Source: an uncultured Schwartzia sp. (GTDB taxonomy: Bacteria > Bacillota > Negativicutes > Selenomonadales > Selenomonadaceae). From it: a stretch of DNA of 12,485 bases. Of the stretch, positions 1 to 7,785 are shown piece by piece. The notes beneath the pieces are model-generated. The model did no database searches, was not told the DNA's origin, and worked only from the letters and a program-made list of their open reading frames with translations. The position numbers and the translations under genes were made by a program. Where the stretch lies: contig CAJPQU010000050.1 of the NCBI GenBank assembly GCA_905372875.1, forward strand, positions 1-12,485, read 5' to 3'. Position 1 is the first letter of the stretch. Each line of letters opens with the position of its first letter.

Positions 1-1154
1 CGGCAGCGATGGCGCGGATGCGGTATCTGGCGGAACATCCGGAGCATTTTGACCGCAGTTACGGGGCGGATGCCTACGATCACCCGGATACGGATAAACG
101 CGAGGCCCGGCTGGCGCAGATGCTGACGGATTACAGCGCCGGTCATGTGACGGTGCGGGATCGGCGGGAAGTGTTGATCGACGGCCAGCCGCTGCTTTCG
201 GCGGCGTATTCTACGGAACTTTACGACGATACGCCGGAGCAGGCGTATCTCATCGCCGGGGGATTGGCCCGGGCGTTTCATGATTTCGATACGGCGGCAG
301 CGTGGAATTTCCGCCCCGGCGAGAACGGCCGCGTGGATTATTTGACGGAGGACAGGGTATATGAGCCGCTGAAAAAAGCCGTGTCGGCGAATCACGCGGC
401 GGCGCTCTTGGAGTCGCTGGTGACGGCGGCTTACGCGCAGGAATCGGCCAGCGGGGCGCGAAACACCCTTCGGGCGGCGGAGGAAAAGCGTGAGGCCGAG
501 CGGGCAGCGCGTCGGGCGAAAGCGCAGGACGCCAGTGAAAAGTTAGTGGAGCGGCTCTATCAGAACGCGGACTGGTACAATGACGTCAATCGTCCCGAGA
601 TGGCCCTGAAGGAAGTGGAGCGGGCGCTTTCCTGCGACCGCCGCGAGGGAAAACTGGCCGGACTTTACGCGGTGCGGGGGCGGGCGAAGGCGCTTTTAGG
701 CGATTTCACGGCGGCGATGGCGGACTGCGACCAGGCGGTGGAAAAGGACGGCCGCGATCCGTACACATATCTAAACCGGGCCGAAGTCTGGCGGGCGCAG
801 GGTAAGCCTGACGCGGCACTGGCGGACATCCGCCGGGCGACGGCAGCGAAGGAAGATACGCTGGCGGCGTGGAAGATGGCCGGAGACATCGAGGACGAAT
901 TGGGCGATAAAGCTGCGGCGATGGAGGATTACCGCCGCTATGTGAAGCTGACCCCCGAGGCGACGGACATCGGGGACGAATATCTGCGGGCGCTTTCCCC
1001 GAAAGTTTGGGAAAAGGTAGAAAAGGAGCGGGCGAAGGCGCAGGAAGAGACGATCAAGGCAGTGCAGGAGAAAAAGGCGGCGCGGGAAAAAGCGAAAGGC
1101 ACAGCGGCGTCGGCAGAGGAAGCGAAAGACACAAAGGATCATAACGCCGCGTAA
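1..1154 (+). CDS. TPR-repeat protein, 3' part (5' end probably outside window)
   Basis: The reading frame is open from the first base; the first in-frame ATG is at 9 (381 residues), but it has no visible ribosome binding site, so the gene very probably begins upstream. From that Met, residues 1-150 match nothing I recognise. Residues about 150-180 are an Ala/Glu/Arg-rich helix. Residues about 180-317 form four consecutive 34-residue helix-turn-helix units typical of tetratricopeptide repeats, seen in the A-x-x-x-x-G-D-x-x-A-A pattern (GRAKALLGDFTAAMADCDQA, then AEVWRAQGKPDAALADI and AGDIEDELGDKAAAMEDY). Residues about 335-375 are highly charged Lys/Glu/Ala and probably coiled. TPR units mediate protein-protein contacts; the partner cannot be inferred. 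No signal peptide is visible because the N-terminus is missing. A likely terminator follows at 1202-1251. Confidence 0.8.
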   Translation, partial: AAMARMRYLAEHPEHFDRSYGADAYDHPDTDKREARLAQMLTDYSAGHVTVRDRREVLIDGQPLLSAAYSTELYDDTPEQAYLIAGGLARAFHDFDTAAAWNFRPGENGRVDYLTEDRVYEPLKKAVSANHAAALLESLVTAAYAQESASGARNTLRAAEEKREAERAARRAKAQDASEKLVERLYQNADWYNDVNRPEMALKEVERALSCDRREGKLAGLYAVRGRAKALLGDFTAAMADCDQAVEKDGRDPYTYLNRAEVWRAQGKPDAALADIRRATAAKEDTLAAWKMAGDIEDELGDKAAAMEDYRRYVKLTPEATDIGDEYLRALSPKVWEKVEKERAKAQEETIKAVQEKKAAREKAKGTAASAEEAKDTKDHNAA

Positions 1155-1201
1155 GACGTACGATCAGAGCGGCGCGTTTGACAAGACGAAGAAAAGCCGG
1201 T

Positions 1202-1251
1202 GGCGCCCTATGGCCGTTCCCTCAGCGGATGGCCATGGGACGCTGTTTTTT
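1202..1251 (+). terminator. Probable rho-independent terminator after the TPR gene
   Basis: A bulged stem pairs GCG-CCC-ATGGCC (1203-1215, one bulged T) with GGCCAT-GGG-CGC (1231-1243, one bulged A). After a further TG, a run of six T follows at 1246-1251. It lies 48 bp after the TPR stop codon. Confidence 0.6.
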
Positions 1252-1335
1252 GTGGGCAGCGGCCAGAAACGAACTTTACAGGTTTCGTTTTCGGAATCAT
1301 CATCAAAAGTATACAGTATTTTTATCGGTGGAATA

Positions 1336-1365
1336 TTGTGTTTCGTAGATAAGTTGCGGTATACT
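1336..1365 (+). promoter_or_regulatory. Putative sigma-70-type promoter of gdhA
   Basis: TTGTGT (1336-1341), an 18-bp spacer and TATACT (1360-1365) lie about 60 bp before the gdhA start. A small GGGG/CCCC hairpin (1387-1398) sits in the presumed leader just before the ribosome binding site. Assigned by pattern only. Confidence 0.55.
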
Positions 1366-1423
1366 AAGCACGCTGTAAAACACATCGGGGCGTGCCCCGC
1401 AAAAGGTAAAGGAGAGAGCAAAA

Positions 1424-2770
1424 GTGGCAGACATGAAAGCGTATGTGCAGGAAGTGCTGGAAAAGATCGCTGTCAAAGACCCGCAGGAAAAGGAATTTCA
1501 GGATACAGCGAAGGAGATTTTGACTTCCATCACCCCGGTTTTGGAAGCCCATCCGGAATATAAGGAAGAGCGGATTTTGGAGCGCTTTGTGGAGCCGGAG
1601 CGGGTCATCCTGTTCCGCGTGCCCTGGGCGGATGACAAGGGACACATTCAGGTCAACCGCGGCTTTCGCGTCCAGATGAGCAGCGCCATCGGCCCCTATA
1701 AGGGCGGGCTGCGCTTTCATCCCAGCGTGAACCTCAGCATTTTGAAATTTCTGGCCACGGAGCAGGTGCTGAAGAACGCCCTCTCCACGCTGCCTATCGG
1801 CGGCGGCAAGGGCGGCGCCGACTTTGACCCGAAGGGAAAATCCGACGGCGAGGTCATGCGCTTTTGCCAGAGCTTCATGACGGAGCTGTACCGCCACATC
1901 GGCCCCGATGTGGACGTTCCGGCGGGGGATATCGGCGTCGGGGGACGGGAAGTCGGCTACCTCTACGGGCAGTATAAGCGCCTCACGGGTCACTACGAAG
2001 GCGTCCTCACCGGCAAGGGGCTGACTTTCGGCGGCAGCTTGGCGCGCACCGAGGCTACGGGCTACGGCCTGCTCTATTTTGTGAAGGATATGCTGGATGA
2101 TAACGGCATCGCCATCAAGGGCGCGACGGTTGCCGTCTCCGGGGCGGGGAATGTCGCCATCTATGCCATCGAAAAGGCGCAGGCCATGGGGGCGAAGGTC
2201 GTTACCTGCTCCGATTCCAACGGCTACATCTACGATCCGGCGGGCATCGATTTGGCGCTTCTGAAGGATATTAAGGAAGTCCGCCGGGGACGGGTCAAGG
2301 AGTACGCGGCCGCCCGCTCCGGTGCGGAATACCACGAGGGCTGCACCGGTGTCTGGTCGGTGAAGTGCGACATCGCGCTCCCCTGCGCCACCCAGAACGA
2401 GCTGGATTTGGACAGCGCCAAGGCCTTGGTGGCGAACGGCGTCAAGGCGGTGGGCGAAGGGGCGAACATGCCCTCCACCCTCGACGCGGTGGAATACCTC
2501 CAGAAAAGCGGCGTCCTCTTCGCTCCGGCGAAGGCGGCCAATGCCGGCGGCGTTTCTGTCTCGGCGCTGGAAATGAGCCAGAACTCCGAGCGGCTTTCCT
2601 GGACGTTTGAGGAAGTGGATCAGCGCCTCAGGGGGATCATGGACAACATCTACGCCCAGTCGAAGAGCGCCGCGGAGAAATACGGCGCGAAGGGCAATCT
2701 CTTGGCCGGGGCCAATATGGCCGGTTTCGTCCGGGTCGCCCAAGCGATGCACGCCCAGGGCTGGGTATAA
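1424..2770 (+). CDS. gdhA: Glutamate dehydrogenase (hexameric, probably NADP-dependent)
   Basis: Catalyses the reversible reductive amination of 2-oxoglutarate with ammonium to L-glutamate in the cytoplasm, linking nitrogen assimilation to the TCA cycle. The 448 residues match the usual length of the bacterial hexameric family (about 447). The N-terminal substrate domain contains PYKGGLRFHP (91-100, substrate-binding Lys93), Lys117 and the active-site GGGKGG (126-131, Lys129), followed by PAGDIGVGGREVGYLYG (166-182). The Rossmann domain has GAGNVA (240-245) followed by SDSNG (263-267); this resembles NADP-preferring enterobacterial enzymes more than clostridial NAD enzymes, so the cofactor is an inference. 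C-terminal GEGANMPST (344-352) and NAGGVSVSALEMSQN (373-387) are diagnostic. The start is GTG at 1424, with AAAGGAG (1408-1414) nine bases upstream; the ATG at 1433 is the alternative. It is a single-gene unit with its own promoter and terminator. Confidence 0.96.
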   Translation: MADMKAYVQEVLEKIAVKDPQEKEFQDTAKEILTSITPVLEAHPEYKEERILERFVEPERVILFRVPWADDKGHIQVNRGFRVQMSSAIGPYKGGLRFHPSVNLSILKFLATEQVLKNALSTLPIGGGKGGADFDPKGKSDGEVMRFCQSFMTELYRHIGPDVDVPAGDIGVGGREVGYLYGQYKRLTGHYEGVLTGKGLTFGGSLARTEATGYGLLYFVKDMLDDNGIAIKGATVAVSGAGNVAIYAIEKAQAMGAKVVTCSDSNGYIYDPAGIDLALLKDIKEVRRGRVKEYAAARSGAEYHEGCTGVWSVKCDIALPCATQNELDLDSAKALVANGVKAVGEGANMPSTLDAVEYLQKSGVLFAPAKAANAGGVSVSALEMSQNSERLSWTFEEVDQRLRGIMDNIYAQSKSAAEKYGAKGNLLAGANMAGFVRVAQAMHAQGWV

Positions 2771-2783
2771 AGGCCAGTTATTC

Positions 2784-2838
2784 AAAAACGCCTCGCCTTC
2801 TTCCGGAGCCGTATCCGGTGAAAGGCGAGGCGTTTTTG
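2784..2838. terminator. Bidirectional rho-independent terminator between gdhA and the TonB receptor gene
   Basis: AAAAACGCCTCGCCTT (2784-2799) pairs with AAGGCGAGGCGTTTTT (about 2822-2837), with an inner CCGGA/TCCGG hairpin (2803-2818). The T run on the plus strand and the A run on the left side make it functional in both directions, which fits the convergent genes around it. Confidence 0.88.
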
Positions 2839-2911
2839 TCTCGTTTTATGGGAGAATGATGAAGAAGCCCGCGCTGTGACGGGAACCGCATGAAAAGACA
2901 AGCCATATCTC

Positions 2912-4072
2912 TTAGAAGGTCTTTTCGTAGCCCAGCATGAAATTGCGCCCCAGCGCGTAAAAGGTGGAAGAAGACGTGGATACGATATCCCGGCGGTCCA
3001 GGAGATTGTCCATGGTGAAGTAGAGTTTATCTGTGCCGGTGGGGCGGTAGATGATCTGGAGATTGGTGAAAAACTGCGGCTTCAGACTGTCCTGGCTGGC
3101 AATGTCCCGGGTGCGGCAGCCGAGATAGTTAAAGCGGAAAGCCGTTTCCCATTTATTTTTCTTCCAGTCCAGTCCGCCGGAGAGTTGGATTCGGCCGTAG
3201 TAATTCAGCCAATCGCCGCTGGTGACCGTACCTACAGCGTCGACTTTCTGCCGTTTCTGGGGGCGGCTGTAGGAAAATCCTAAGTTGACGCCCAGCCCTT
3301 CGCCGCAGTCTGCCTCCCAAGCGACCTCCAAACCGGTATTGCGGATGTCTTCATTGGTGTAGGTGTAGTCGTCTGTATGAGGGATGGGCGAGGATTCGAT
3401 CTCGTCTTTAATGGCGTAATTATAGAGAGCCACGCGCCACGTCTGATTTTTTATATCCTTTTTAAAACCGATTTCGTAATGGGTGCCGATCTGAGGCTTC
3501 AGCTTATCGTTGCCCTGCATGTGCGTGGAGGTTCCGTAAAGCTGGCCGAAGGTGGGAATCTTGAAAGATTGTCCGGCTTTCAGGTAGTAACTGGTGGTCG
3601 GGTTTGGTTTATACAGGTATTGAATTTCCGGCGTGAAGCGGCTGAAATTGCGCGCGTCCGTCGCCCCGGCTGTCCAGGTTTCCCGGGCGCTCAGCGTCAG
3701 ACGGGAGGCGGAGCTGAGATTTACGTTCCACGAGGCGAAAAGAGAGTAAACGTTCCGGCGGTAGTCTTGTGTCGTCTTTTTCCGAGCGGCGTTGATGGCG
3801 GTATATTCCAGCGAATCCTGGGTCAGATTGGCCCCCGTCAGGAGCGTGTTTTTTCCGCCTAAGCGCCATTCTTTTTGCAGGTCGATCCCCAGGGCTTTCG
3901 CATAGCTTTCCGTCGCGGTGTGGTCGAAGACGTTGTTGTAGCGACGGGACGTATAGCTGTCGGCCTTATGGTCAAACAAGTTATAAAACAGCGTGGCGGA
4001 GAGCCCGTCCCGATCATAATGAAGCCGCATGATGTTCTCGTCGTAGCCTAACAGGGCGTGCTTATAATCCAC
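2912..4072 (-). pseudogene. TonB-dependent receptor, C-terminal beta-barrel part (downstream of frameshift)
   Basis: This 386-residue open frame is the barrel half of the receptor whose N-terminal half is at 4048-4866 in another frame. It begins inside the overlap with no start codon context of its own (the first possible codon is a GTG), so it is not a natural gene start. The protein shows alternating polar/aromatic beta-strands, TonB-receptor-like segments such as LKAGQSFKIPTFGQLYG and NTGLEVAWEAD, and a final strand NFMLGYEKTF ending in Phe, the usual C-terminal signature for outer-membrane insertion. The joined product would be about 650 residues, normal for the family. It is unlikely to be made unless the frameshift is a sequencing error or is bypassed. 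The substrate is unknown; siderophore, heme or cobalamin are all possible from the neighbouring binding protein. Confidence 0.85.
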
Positions 4073-4866
4073 GTCATGGCGGGCGCGTTCCGGTAAATCC
4101 AGTGAGAGGTATTGTGGCTGTAATTGTCGTAGAAATAGAGATGATCGGTGATGTCGTAGCGGACGTTAAAGGCGCTGTGTTCTACGCGAAACATGTTGTA
4201 ATAATTCCCGGTACTGGCGGGGGCGGAGATGTGATTTTCCTTTCCCGTTTTGTCGTAAGTATAGGAGAGACCTAAATTTTCAAACTGTCCGTTGACTGCG
4301 TAGTTTTGCCGGCCGTAATTGCCCAGCGCCCCCCGGATACTGTTTTTCCGCTTGCCTTTGGTGATGATGTTGATGACGCCGCCGGTGGCTTCAGAGCCGT
4401 ACTGCACCGCGCCGCCCCCCTTAACGATTTCGACGCGGTCGACCAGTTCCACGGGAATGTTGTCCAGGGCATATTTGCCGTTGGCATTGATGGGGATACC
4501 GTCCACTAAGACCAGCGTTCCTTTTTCTACCCCGCGGATGACGATCTTGCTGTTGTAGCTCGCTTCAGAAGTTCCCGCGGGTCCTAAAGCGTGGGCGATC
4601 AGGCCGGTGCTGTAGCGAAGGGCCTGCTGGATGTTCTCCGCCCCGGTTTTCGACAGGTCTTCATGGGTCAATACCTCTACGGTTGCCGCTGTGTCGATGT
4701 CATGGCGGGCCACGCGGTCGGCGGTGACGACGATCTCGTCCAGCGCGTAGGTGTCCAGTGCTTCCCCTGTGTTTTCAGCAGCAAAGGCGGCGCTGTCAGC
4801 GGCGAGCGCGGCGCCGCACGTTAACGCGATGGACAGGGCGCGCAGAGATTTCTTCGTTAGCTTCAT
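4048..4866 (-). pseudogene. TonB-dependent receptor, signal peptide and plug domain (upstream of frameshift)
   Basis: The N-terminal 272 residues of an outer-membrane active-transport receptor. It has a basic, hydrophobic signal peptide (1 to about 29, cleavage probably after AFA), then a TonB box DEIVVTA (43-49). The plug domain runs to about 170: VLTHEDLSKTGAENIQQALR, IVIRGVEKGTLVLVDGIPIN, VDRVEIVKGGGAVQYGSEATGGVINIITK in pieces. The first barrel strands then follow. After about residue 260 the frame leaves the family pattern and stops after AMTWIISTPC. In the frame of the downstream piece, RHDVDYKH continues sensibly, so a single-base indel near 4072-4090 breaks the gene. A GGGGAG ribosome binding site precedes the ATG, and the stop of the binding-protein gene lies only 19 bp upstream, so both form one transcription unit. 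Confidence 0.85.
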
Positions 4867-4885
4867 TTCTTCTCCCCACTTTCTT

Positions 4886-5866
4886 TTATTTAGCTGTTTC
4901 CGATTCCGTGAAGGCCTCGGGATAGACGTTTCGGGCGATTTGCAAAATGGCGTCTCCCATGTGCTGGGTGTTGGAGGCGCGGTAGCGGTCCTTCAGGAAA
5001 AAGAACCGCCGATTTTTGACGGCTTTGGCCGTTTGGAGCGCCGGATCTCCCAATACCCGGTCGCGGATTTGACCGCCGTAATCGTTGGCGGCTCCGTCGT
5101 CGACGAACATCATGATGTCGGGATCGATCTGGAGGATTTGTTCGTCGGAGAGGTGGCTGCCATAGGCCATGTGGATGCGGGCAGCGCCGTTGATGACGCC
5201 GCTCTGGCGGCATATATCGTGAAAGAGCCCGTCGGGATGACCGAAGGCGCCCATGGAGGAAAAGCCCAAGAGAACCCGGCGCTTTTCCGGCGGAATGTCG
5301 GCGGTGCGGGACTTTACATAGGCGACTTTTTCGTCTAATTCGGCTAAAAGTGCCTGCCCGCGCTCCGGCTCGCCCACTGCCTCACTCATCTGCCGCAGGC
5401 GTTTTCGCACCATGTCGAGGTTCGTCGGCACTTCCATGCAGAAGACCTTGAAGCCCATTTCCTCTAAGGTGGCGATGGTTTCCGGCCGCGCCCGGAGCTG
5501 GGCGAAGATGAGATCGGGCTGCAGGGCGGCGATGGGCTCCGGCCCAGGATAGGCCGGGACGCGTCCCGCGACCCGGGCGGCTTTGTCAGCGGCTAGGGAA
5601 TATTCGGGGTCGAGGGTGGGGGGCGATACGGCGGCAATCCGTTCCGGCGGCAGAAGATCCAGAAGGACTTCCTCAAGGCTCAGGGTGTTGCCGTAAACGC
5701 GCTGGGGCTTGGCGTCGAAATGGATGGTACGCCCCCGGTCGTCCACCACATCATAGCCGCCCGGCGCCTTGGCTGCCGGTTTTTCCCCGCAGCCGGGGAG
5801 TAAAAACAGCAGGCCCAACAAGAGCAAGAGATATCCCCGCCGCCGGAGGCTGTGCTTATCCGTCAT
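4886..5866 (-). CDS. ABC transporter substrate-binding lipoprotein (FecB/BtuF-type)
   Basis: The 326 residues begin with a basic start and a Leu-rich segment (11-23) ending in the lipobox LPGC (Cys26), so it is a membrane-anchored lipoprotein, presumably facing the periplasm. The rest matches the class III periplasmic-binding fold for iron-siderophore, heme or cobalamin. DVVDDRGRTIHF (39-50) and PQRVYGNTLSLEEVLLDL are followed by EPIAALQPDLIFAQ (110-123), ATLEEMGFKVF (132-142), HLSDEQILQIDPDIMMF (238-254) and a C-terminal AVKNRRFFFLKDRYR. The start is supported by GGGAGGGG about 8-15 bp upstream. It is the first gene of a two-gene unit with the TonB receptor, suggesting a shared ligand crossing both membranes. 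No permease or ATPase gene lies in the window, so it must borrow one encoded elsewhere. The ligand cannot be told from sequence alone. Confidence 0.9.
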   Translation of the reverse strand: MTDKHSLRRRGYLLLLLGLLFLLPGCGEKPAAKAPGGYDVVDDRGRTIHFDAKPQRVYGNTLSLEEVLLDLLPPERIAAVSPPTLDPEYSLAADKAARVAGRVPAYPGPEPIAALQPDLIFAQLRARPETIATLEEMGFKVFCMEVPTNLDMVRKRLRQMSEAVGEPERGQALLAELDEKVAYVKSRTADIPPEKRRVLLGFSSMGAFGHPDGLFHDICRQSGVINGAARIHMAYGSHLSDEQILQIDPDIMMFVDDGAANDYGGQIRDRVLGDPALQTAKAVKNRRFFFLKDRYRASNTQHMGDAILQIARNVYPEAFTESETAK

Positions 5867-6014
5867 AGGGCGCCCCTCCCTCGGCCGTTGCGGTTTCTTT
5901 TACGGTGAGTACATCAAATTGGCGCTCAACATCTCTCATCCCCACGGACCTCCCCCTTTATCTTCCTTTTCCTCGCGTCCTCTATGGAGCCCTTCCCACA
6001 TAGACATCTTTTAC

Positions 6015-6043
6015 GATAAACCATATAGTGTTCATACGGTCAA
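6015..6043 (-). promoter_or_regulatory. Putative promoter of the binding-protein/TonB-receptor unit
   Basis: Read on the minus strand: TTGACC (6038-6043), 17-bp spacer, TTTATC (6015-6020), about 150 bp before the binding-protein start. The -10 match is weak. I saw no convincing Fur box and no cobalamin-riboswitch core in the long leader. Confidence 0.35.
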
Positions 6044-6187
6044 GAGGAGTTTCATAACGATTGTTCTCAGCCTGACTCAGGAGGAGAGCCGGAGCATCGC
6101 AGAAACGATTCCCTTGCTATCAGGTACAAATTTGCCGCATAAAGTGTTCGGTACATCGGCGGTAGTTTCCTGTGTCGATGGTTTTTC

Positions 6188-6216
6188 TTGCCTTGCACGG
6201 AGAAACATCGTACAAT
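6188..6216 (+). promoter_or_regulatory. Putative promoter of the Dyp-type peroxidase gene
   Basis: TTGCCT (6188-6193), 17-bp spacer, TACAAT (6211-6216), 44 bp before the start codon. Assigned by pattern. Confidence 0.55.
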
Positions 6217-6260
6217 GAAAACGGAAGTTGGTTACATGATATGAGGTAGGAGGGAGATCT

Positions 6261-7205
6261 ATGGAGGTCAATGCAAATCTGGCGCAGGATGTGTTCAAGG
6301 ATGCGGGAGAGAGCGTCATCTTCGTCATGCTCTCGCTGAAGCGTGAAGATCTCGAGGCGGAGCGGGAAGTCATCGCCGACATGGCGGATCGGATAGAGGC
6401 GATTCAGCGCTCTATGAACATCCGCGTTGCACCCGAGACAGTGAAGCTCTCCTTCGGGTTCAGCAACCGCGCGTGGGAATATCTCTTTCCCAAGGCGGAG
6501 AAACCGAAGGAACTCGAGGATTTCAAGGGGGTAAACGGCGTACACCACACAGCTCCCGCAACGCCTGCCGATCTCTTCCTCCATGTGCGTGCAGGTCAGG
6601 CGGCAACGAGTTATATCGTCGTCGATCAGATCATGGGGTTCCTACGTCCCATCGTGGATGTGGTGGATGAGACGCACGGTTTTCACTATCTCGAGGGACG
6701 TGCGATCATCGACTTCATCGACGGTACGGAAAATCCTGTCGGTGCAGAGGCAGAGGAGTGGGCGATCATCGGGGCGGAGGATCCTGCGTTCATCAACGGC
6801 TCCTATGCCTTTGCCCAGAAATATGTCCACGACCTCGACGCGTGGCGTGCGCTGCCGACGGAGGTGCAGGAGAAGTACATCGGACGCAGGAAATACAGCG
6901 ACCTCGAGCTCGACGATGAGGAGAAGGATCCGCGGGCGCACAACATCATCTCGCAGGACAACCGCGACGGTGAGGAGCACAAGATCGTTCGCATGAACGT
7001 CGTTTTTGCGAACCCCGGCGAGGGGGTGCGCGGCACTTATTTCATCGGGTACGCACGCCATTGGGATGTGACGCGGCAGATGGTCATCAATATGTTCACG
7101 CAGGATGACCGGCTGCTCGAGTATTCGACCGCAGTAAAGGGGCAGCTTTTCTTCATTCCATCGAAGGAACTCCTCGGACGTATCGCCGCGGGGGAATTGT
7201 TCTAA
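6261..7205 (+). CDS. Dyp-type heme peroxidase (YfeX-like class)
   Basis: Encodes a 314-residue dye-decolorizing-type peroxidase, a heme enzyme that reduces H2O2 using organic or metal electron donors; YfeX-like members are cytoplasmic. Visible family marks are KLSFGFSNRAWEYLF (62-76), the heme-pocket motif FIDGTENP (152-159, with distal Asp154 and Asn158), and His227 in DPRAHN as the probable proximal heme ligand. Then come IVRMNVVF (242-249, distal Arg244), GTYFIGYARHWDVTRQM and STAVKGQLFFIPS. There is no signal peptide, so it is presumably cytoplasmic or encapsulin-loaded; no encapsulin gene is adjacent. The ATG at 6261 is well supported by AGGAGGGAG (6248-6256). It is divergent from an iron/heme-type uptake unit, which could be relevant to heme supply, though that link is only inferred. 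Its transcript probably ends at the 7465-7495 terminator. Confidence 0.92.
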   Translation: MEVNANLAQDVFKDAGESVIFVMLSLKREDLEAEREVIADMADRIEAIQRSMNIRVAPETVKLSFGFSNRAWEYLFPKAEKPKELEDFKGVNGVHHTAPATPADLFLHVRAGQAATSYIVVDQIMGFLRPIVDVVDETHGFHYLEGRAIIDFIDGTENPVGAEAEEWAIIGAEDPAFINGSYAFAQKYVHDLDAWRALPTEVQEKYIGRRKYSDLELDDEEKDPRAHNIISQDNRDGEEHKIVRMNVVFANPGEGVRGTYFIGYARHWDVTRQMVINMFTQDDRLLEYSTAVKGQLFFIPSKELLGRIAAGELF

Positions 7206-7349
7206 GGGCGCATTGGGAGTATCAGTATTTCCATAAGTGTGCACTGGGGAATAGGGTATAAGCCAAGAAATTTTGCTGCGATATCCGCTGTTGGTGTATC
7301 ATTGATCTTTTTTGGCGGGAGGGGCCATAGGGAGCGTCGCGAAGGGACG

Positions 7350-7412
7350 CTGGTTCTCGCCAATTTCCCTGGCATCATCTTCGGCCTGACGGCTGCGATT
7401 ACCGCCCGTCTC
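7350..7412 (+). pseudogene. Remnant of a SemiSWEET sugar-transporter gene (C-terminal end only)
   Basis: In the frame starting at 7350 the DNA encodes LVLANFPGIIFGLTAAITAR. Of the 18 residues from ANFPG to ITARL, 16 are identical to the C-terminus of the intact SemiSWEET encoded on the opposite strand at 7786-8112. The preceding part of the gene (first two membrane helices, PQ motif) is absent: only about 145 bp separate it from the peroxidase stop codon, and those bases do not encode SemiSWEET sequence. The coding DNA differs at many third positions from the intact gene, so this is the relic of a paralogue, not a recent inverted copy. An enclosing frame (7239-7526) is open but its remaining sequence looks non-coding. 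Confidence 0.7.
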
Positions 7413-7464
7413 CAAATGCGCAAACGCAGCAACCGACACAGAGAGTGTGAATCTCCAGGAATGA

Positions 7465-7495
7465 GCAGCCCATCCGTATGGATGGGCTGTTTTCT
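7465..7495 (+). terminator. Rho-independent terminator
   Basis: CAGCCCATCC (7466-7475), GTAT loop, GGATGGGCTG (7480-7489), then TTTTCT: a perfect 10-bp stem. It follows the SemiSWEET remnant and probably ends the peroxidase transcript. Confidence 0.88.
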
Positions 7496-7681
7496 ATGCA
7501 GGTCGATTCTTTATTCGTGTTTTTAGAGTTTCGTGTCCAGTTTTGCGGGCCGGGGTTTACAAAATTTCGACCGAGAGGGTGCGTCGTTCATCGAGGAGGG
7601 GCCTCGTTAGATTGTATCAAAATTAGGGGTAAGACGGATTCGTGAAGCAGAATAAAACGTCTGTCGAGACAGGGAAAATAT
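7496..7681. other. Intergenic stretch without recognisable genes
   Basis: I see no credible coding frame. A short near-palindrome CTGTCGAGACAG lies at 7661-7672, and GACAGGGAAAA just after it repeats part of the adjoining terminator stem. It is probably decayed DNA between the two SemiSWEET sequences. Confidence 0.4.
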
Positions 7682-7746
7682 AAGAAAAACGGCTTTCCCT
7701 GTCTACGTTGCCGGATTTTCCGGGCGAAAACAGGGAGAGTCGTTTT
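7678..7746 (-). terminator. Rho-independent terminator of the SemiSWEET gene
   Basis: Arms at 7686-7702 and 7730-7746 pair over 17 bp with only two wobble pairs; the loop holds a small CCGG/CCGG hairpin. On the minus strand the second arm runs into TTTTTCTTATATTTT. It lies 40 bp after the SemiSWEET stop codon. Confidence 0.8.
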
Positions 7747-7785
7747 CGTTGGACAAATATCAAAAGTGATGGAAGTTCCTCTGCG

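Larger units (their letters stand above)
5867..6260. other. Divergent intergenic region between the uptake genes and the peroxidase gene
   Basis: 394 bp without a credible gene. It carries one putative promoter for each direction (6015-6043 minus, 6188-6216 plus) and the two ribosome binding sites. Short open frames crossing it extend into the neighbouring genes on the wrong strand and look like chance. Confidence 0.5.

Noticed and set aside
1364..2785. Long open frame (473 codons) antisense to gdhA
   Set aside because: It lies entirely opposite a certain gene, its composition (Arg/His/Ala/Gly-rich) is that of a codon shadow in GC-rich DNA, and it has no family resemblance.
5881..6060. Cobalamin or TPP riboswitch in the leader of the uptake unit
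   Set aside because: The minus-strand leader lacks the conserved GCCACTG core of cobalamin riboswitches and the CTGAGA-type TPP motif.
5769..6218. 149-codon plus-strand frame running from the binding-protein start into the peroxidase leader
   Set aside because: It overlaps the signal-peptide region of a real gene on the other strand, its residues do not look like a folded protein, and it lacks a ribosome binding site.
6642..7244. 200-codon minus-strand frame opposite the peroxidase gene
   Set aside because: Shadow of a well-supported gene; no recognisable domain.
7250..7261. AATAGGGTATAA as a promoter after the peroxidase gene
   Set aside because: No -35 at a suitable distance and nothing credible to transcribe before the terminator at 7465; the match to 8490-8501 may be chance.
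7239..7526. Whole 95-codon frame as a real small gene
   Set aside because: Only the SemiSWEET-like segment (7350-7412) makes sense; the frame runs through a terminator and ends in arbitrary sequence.
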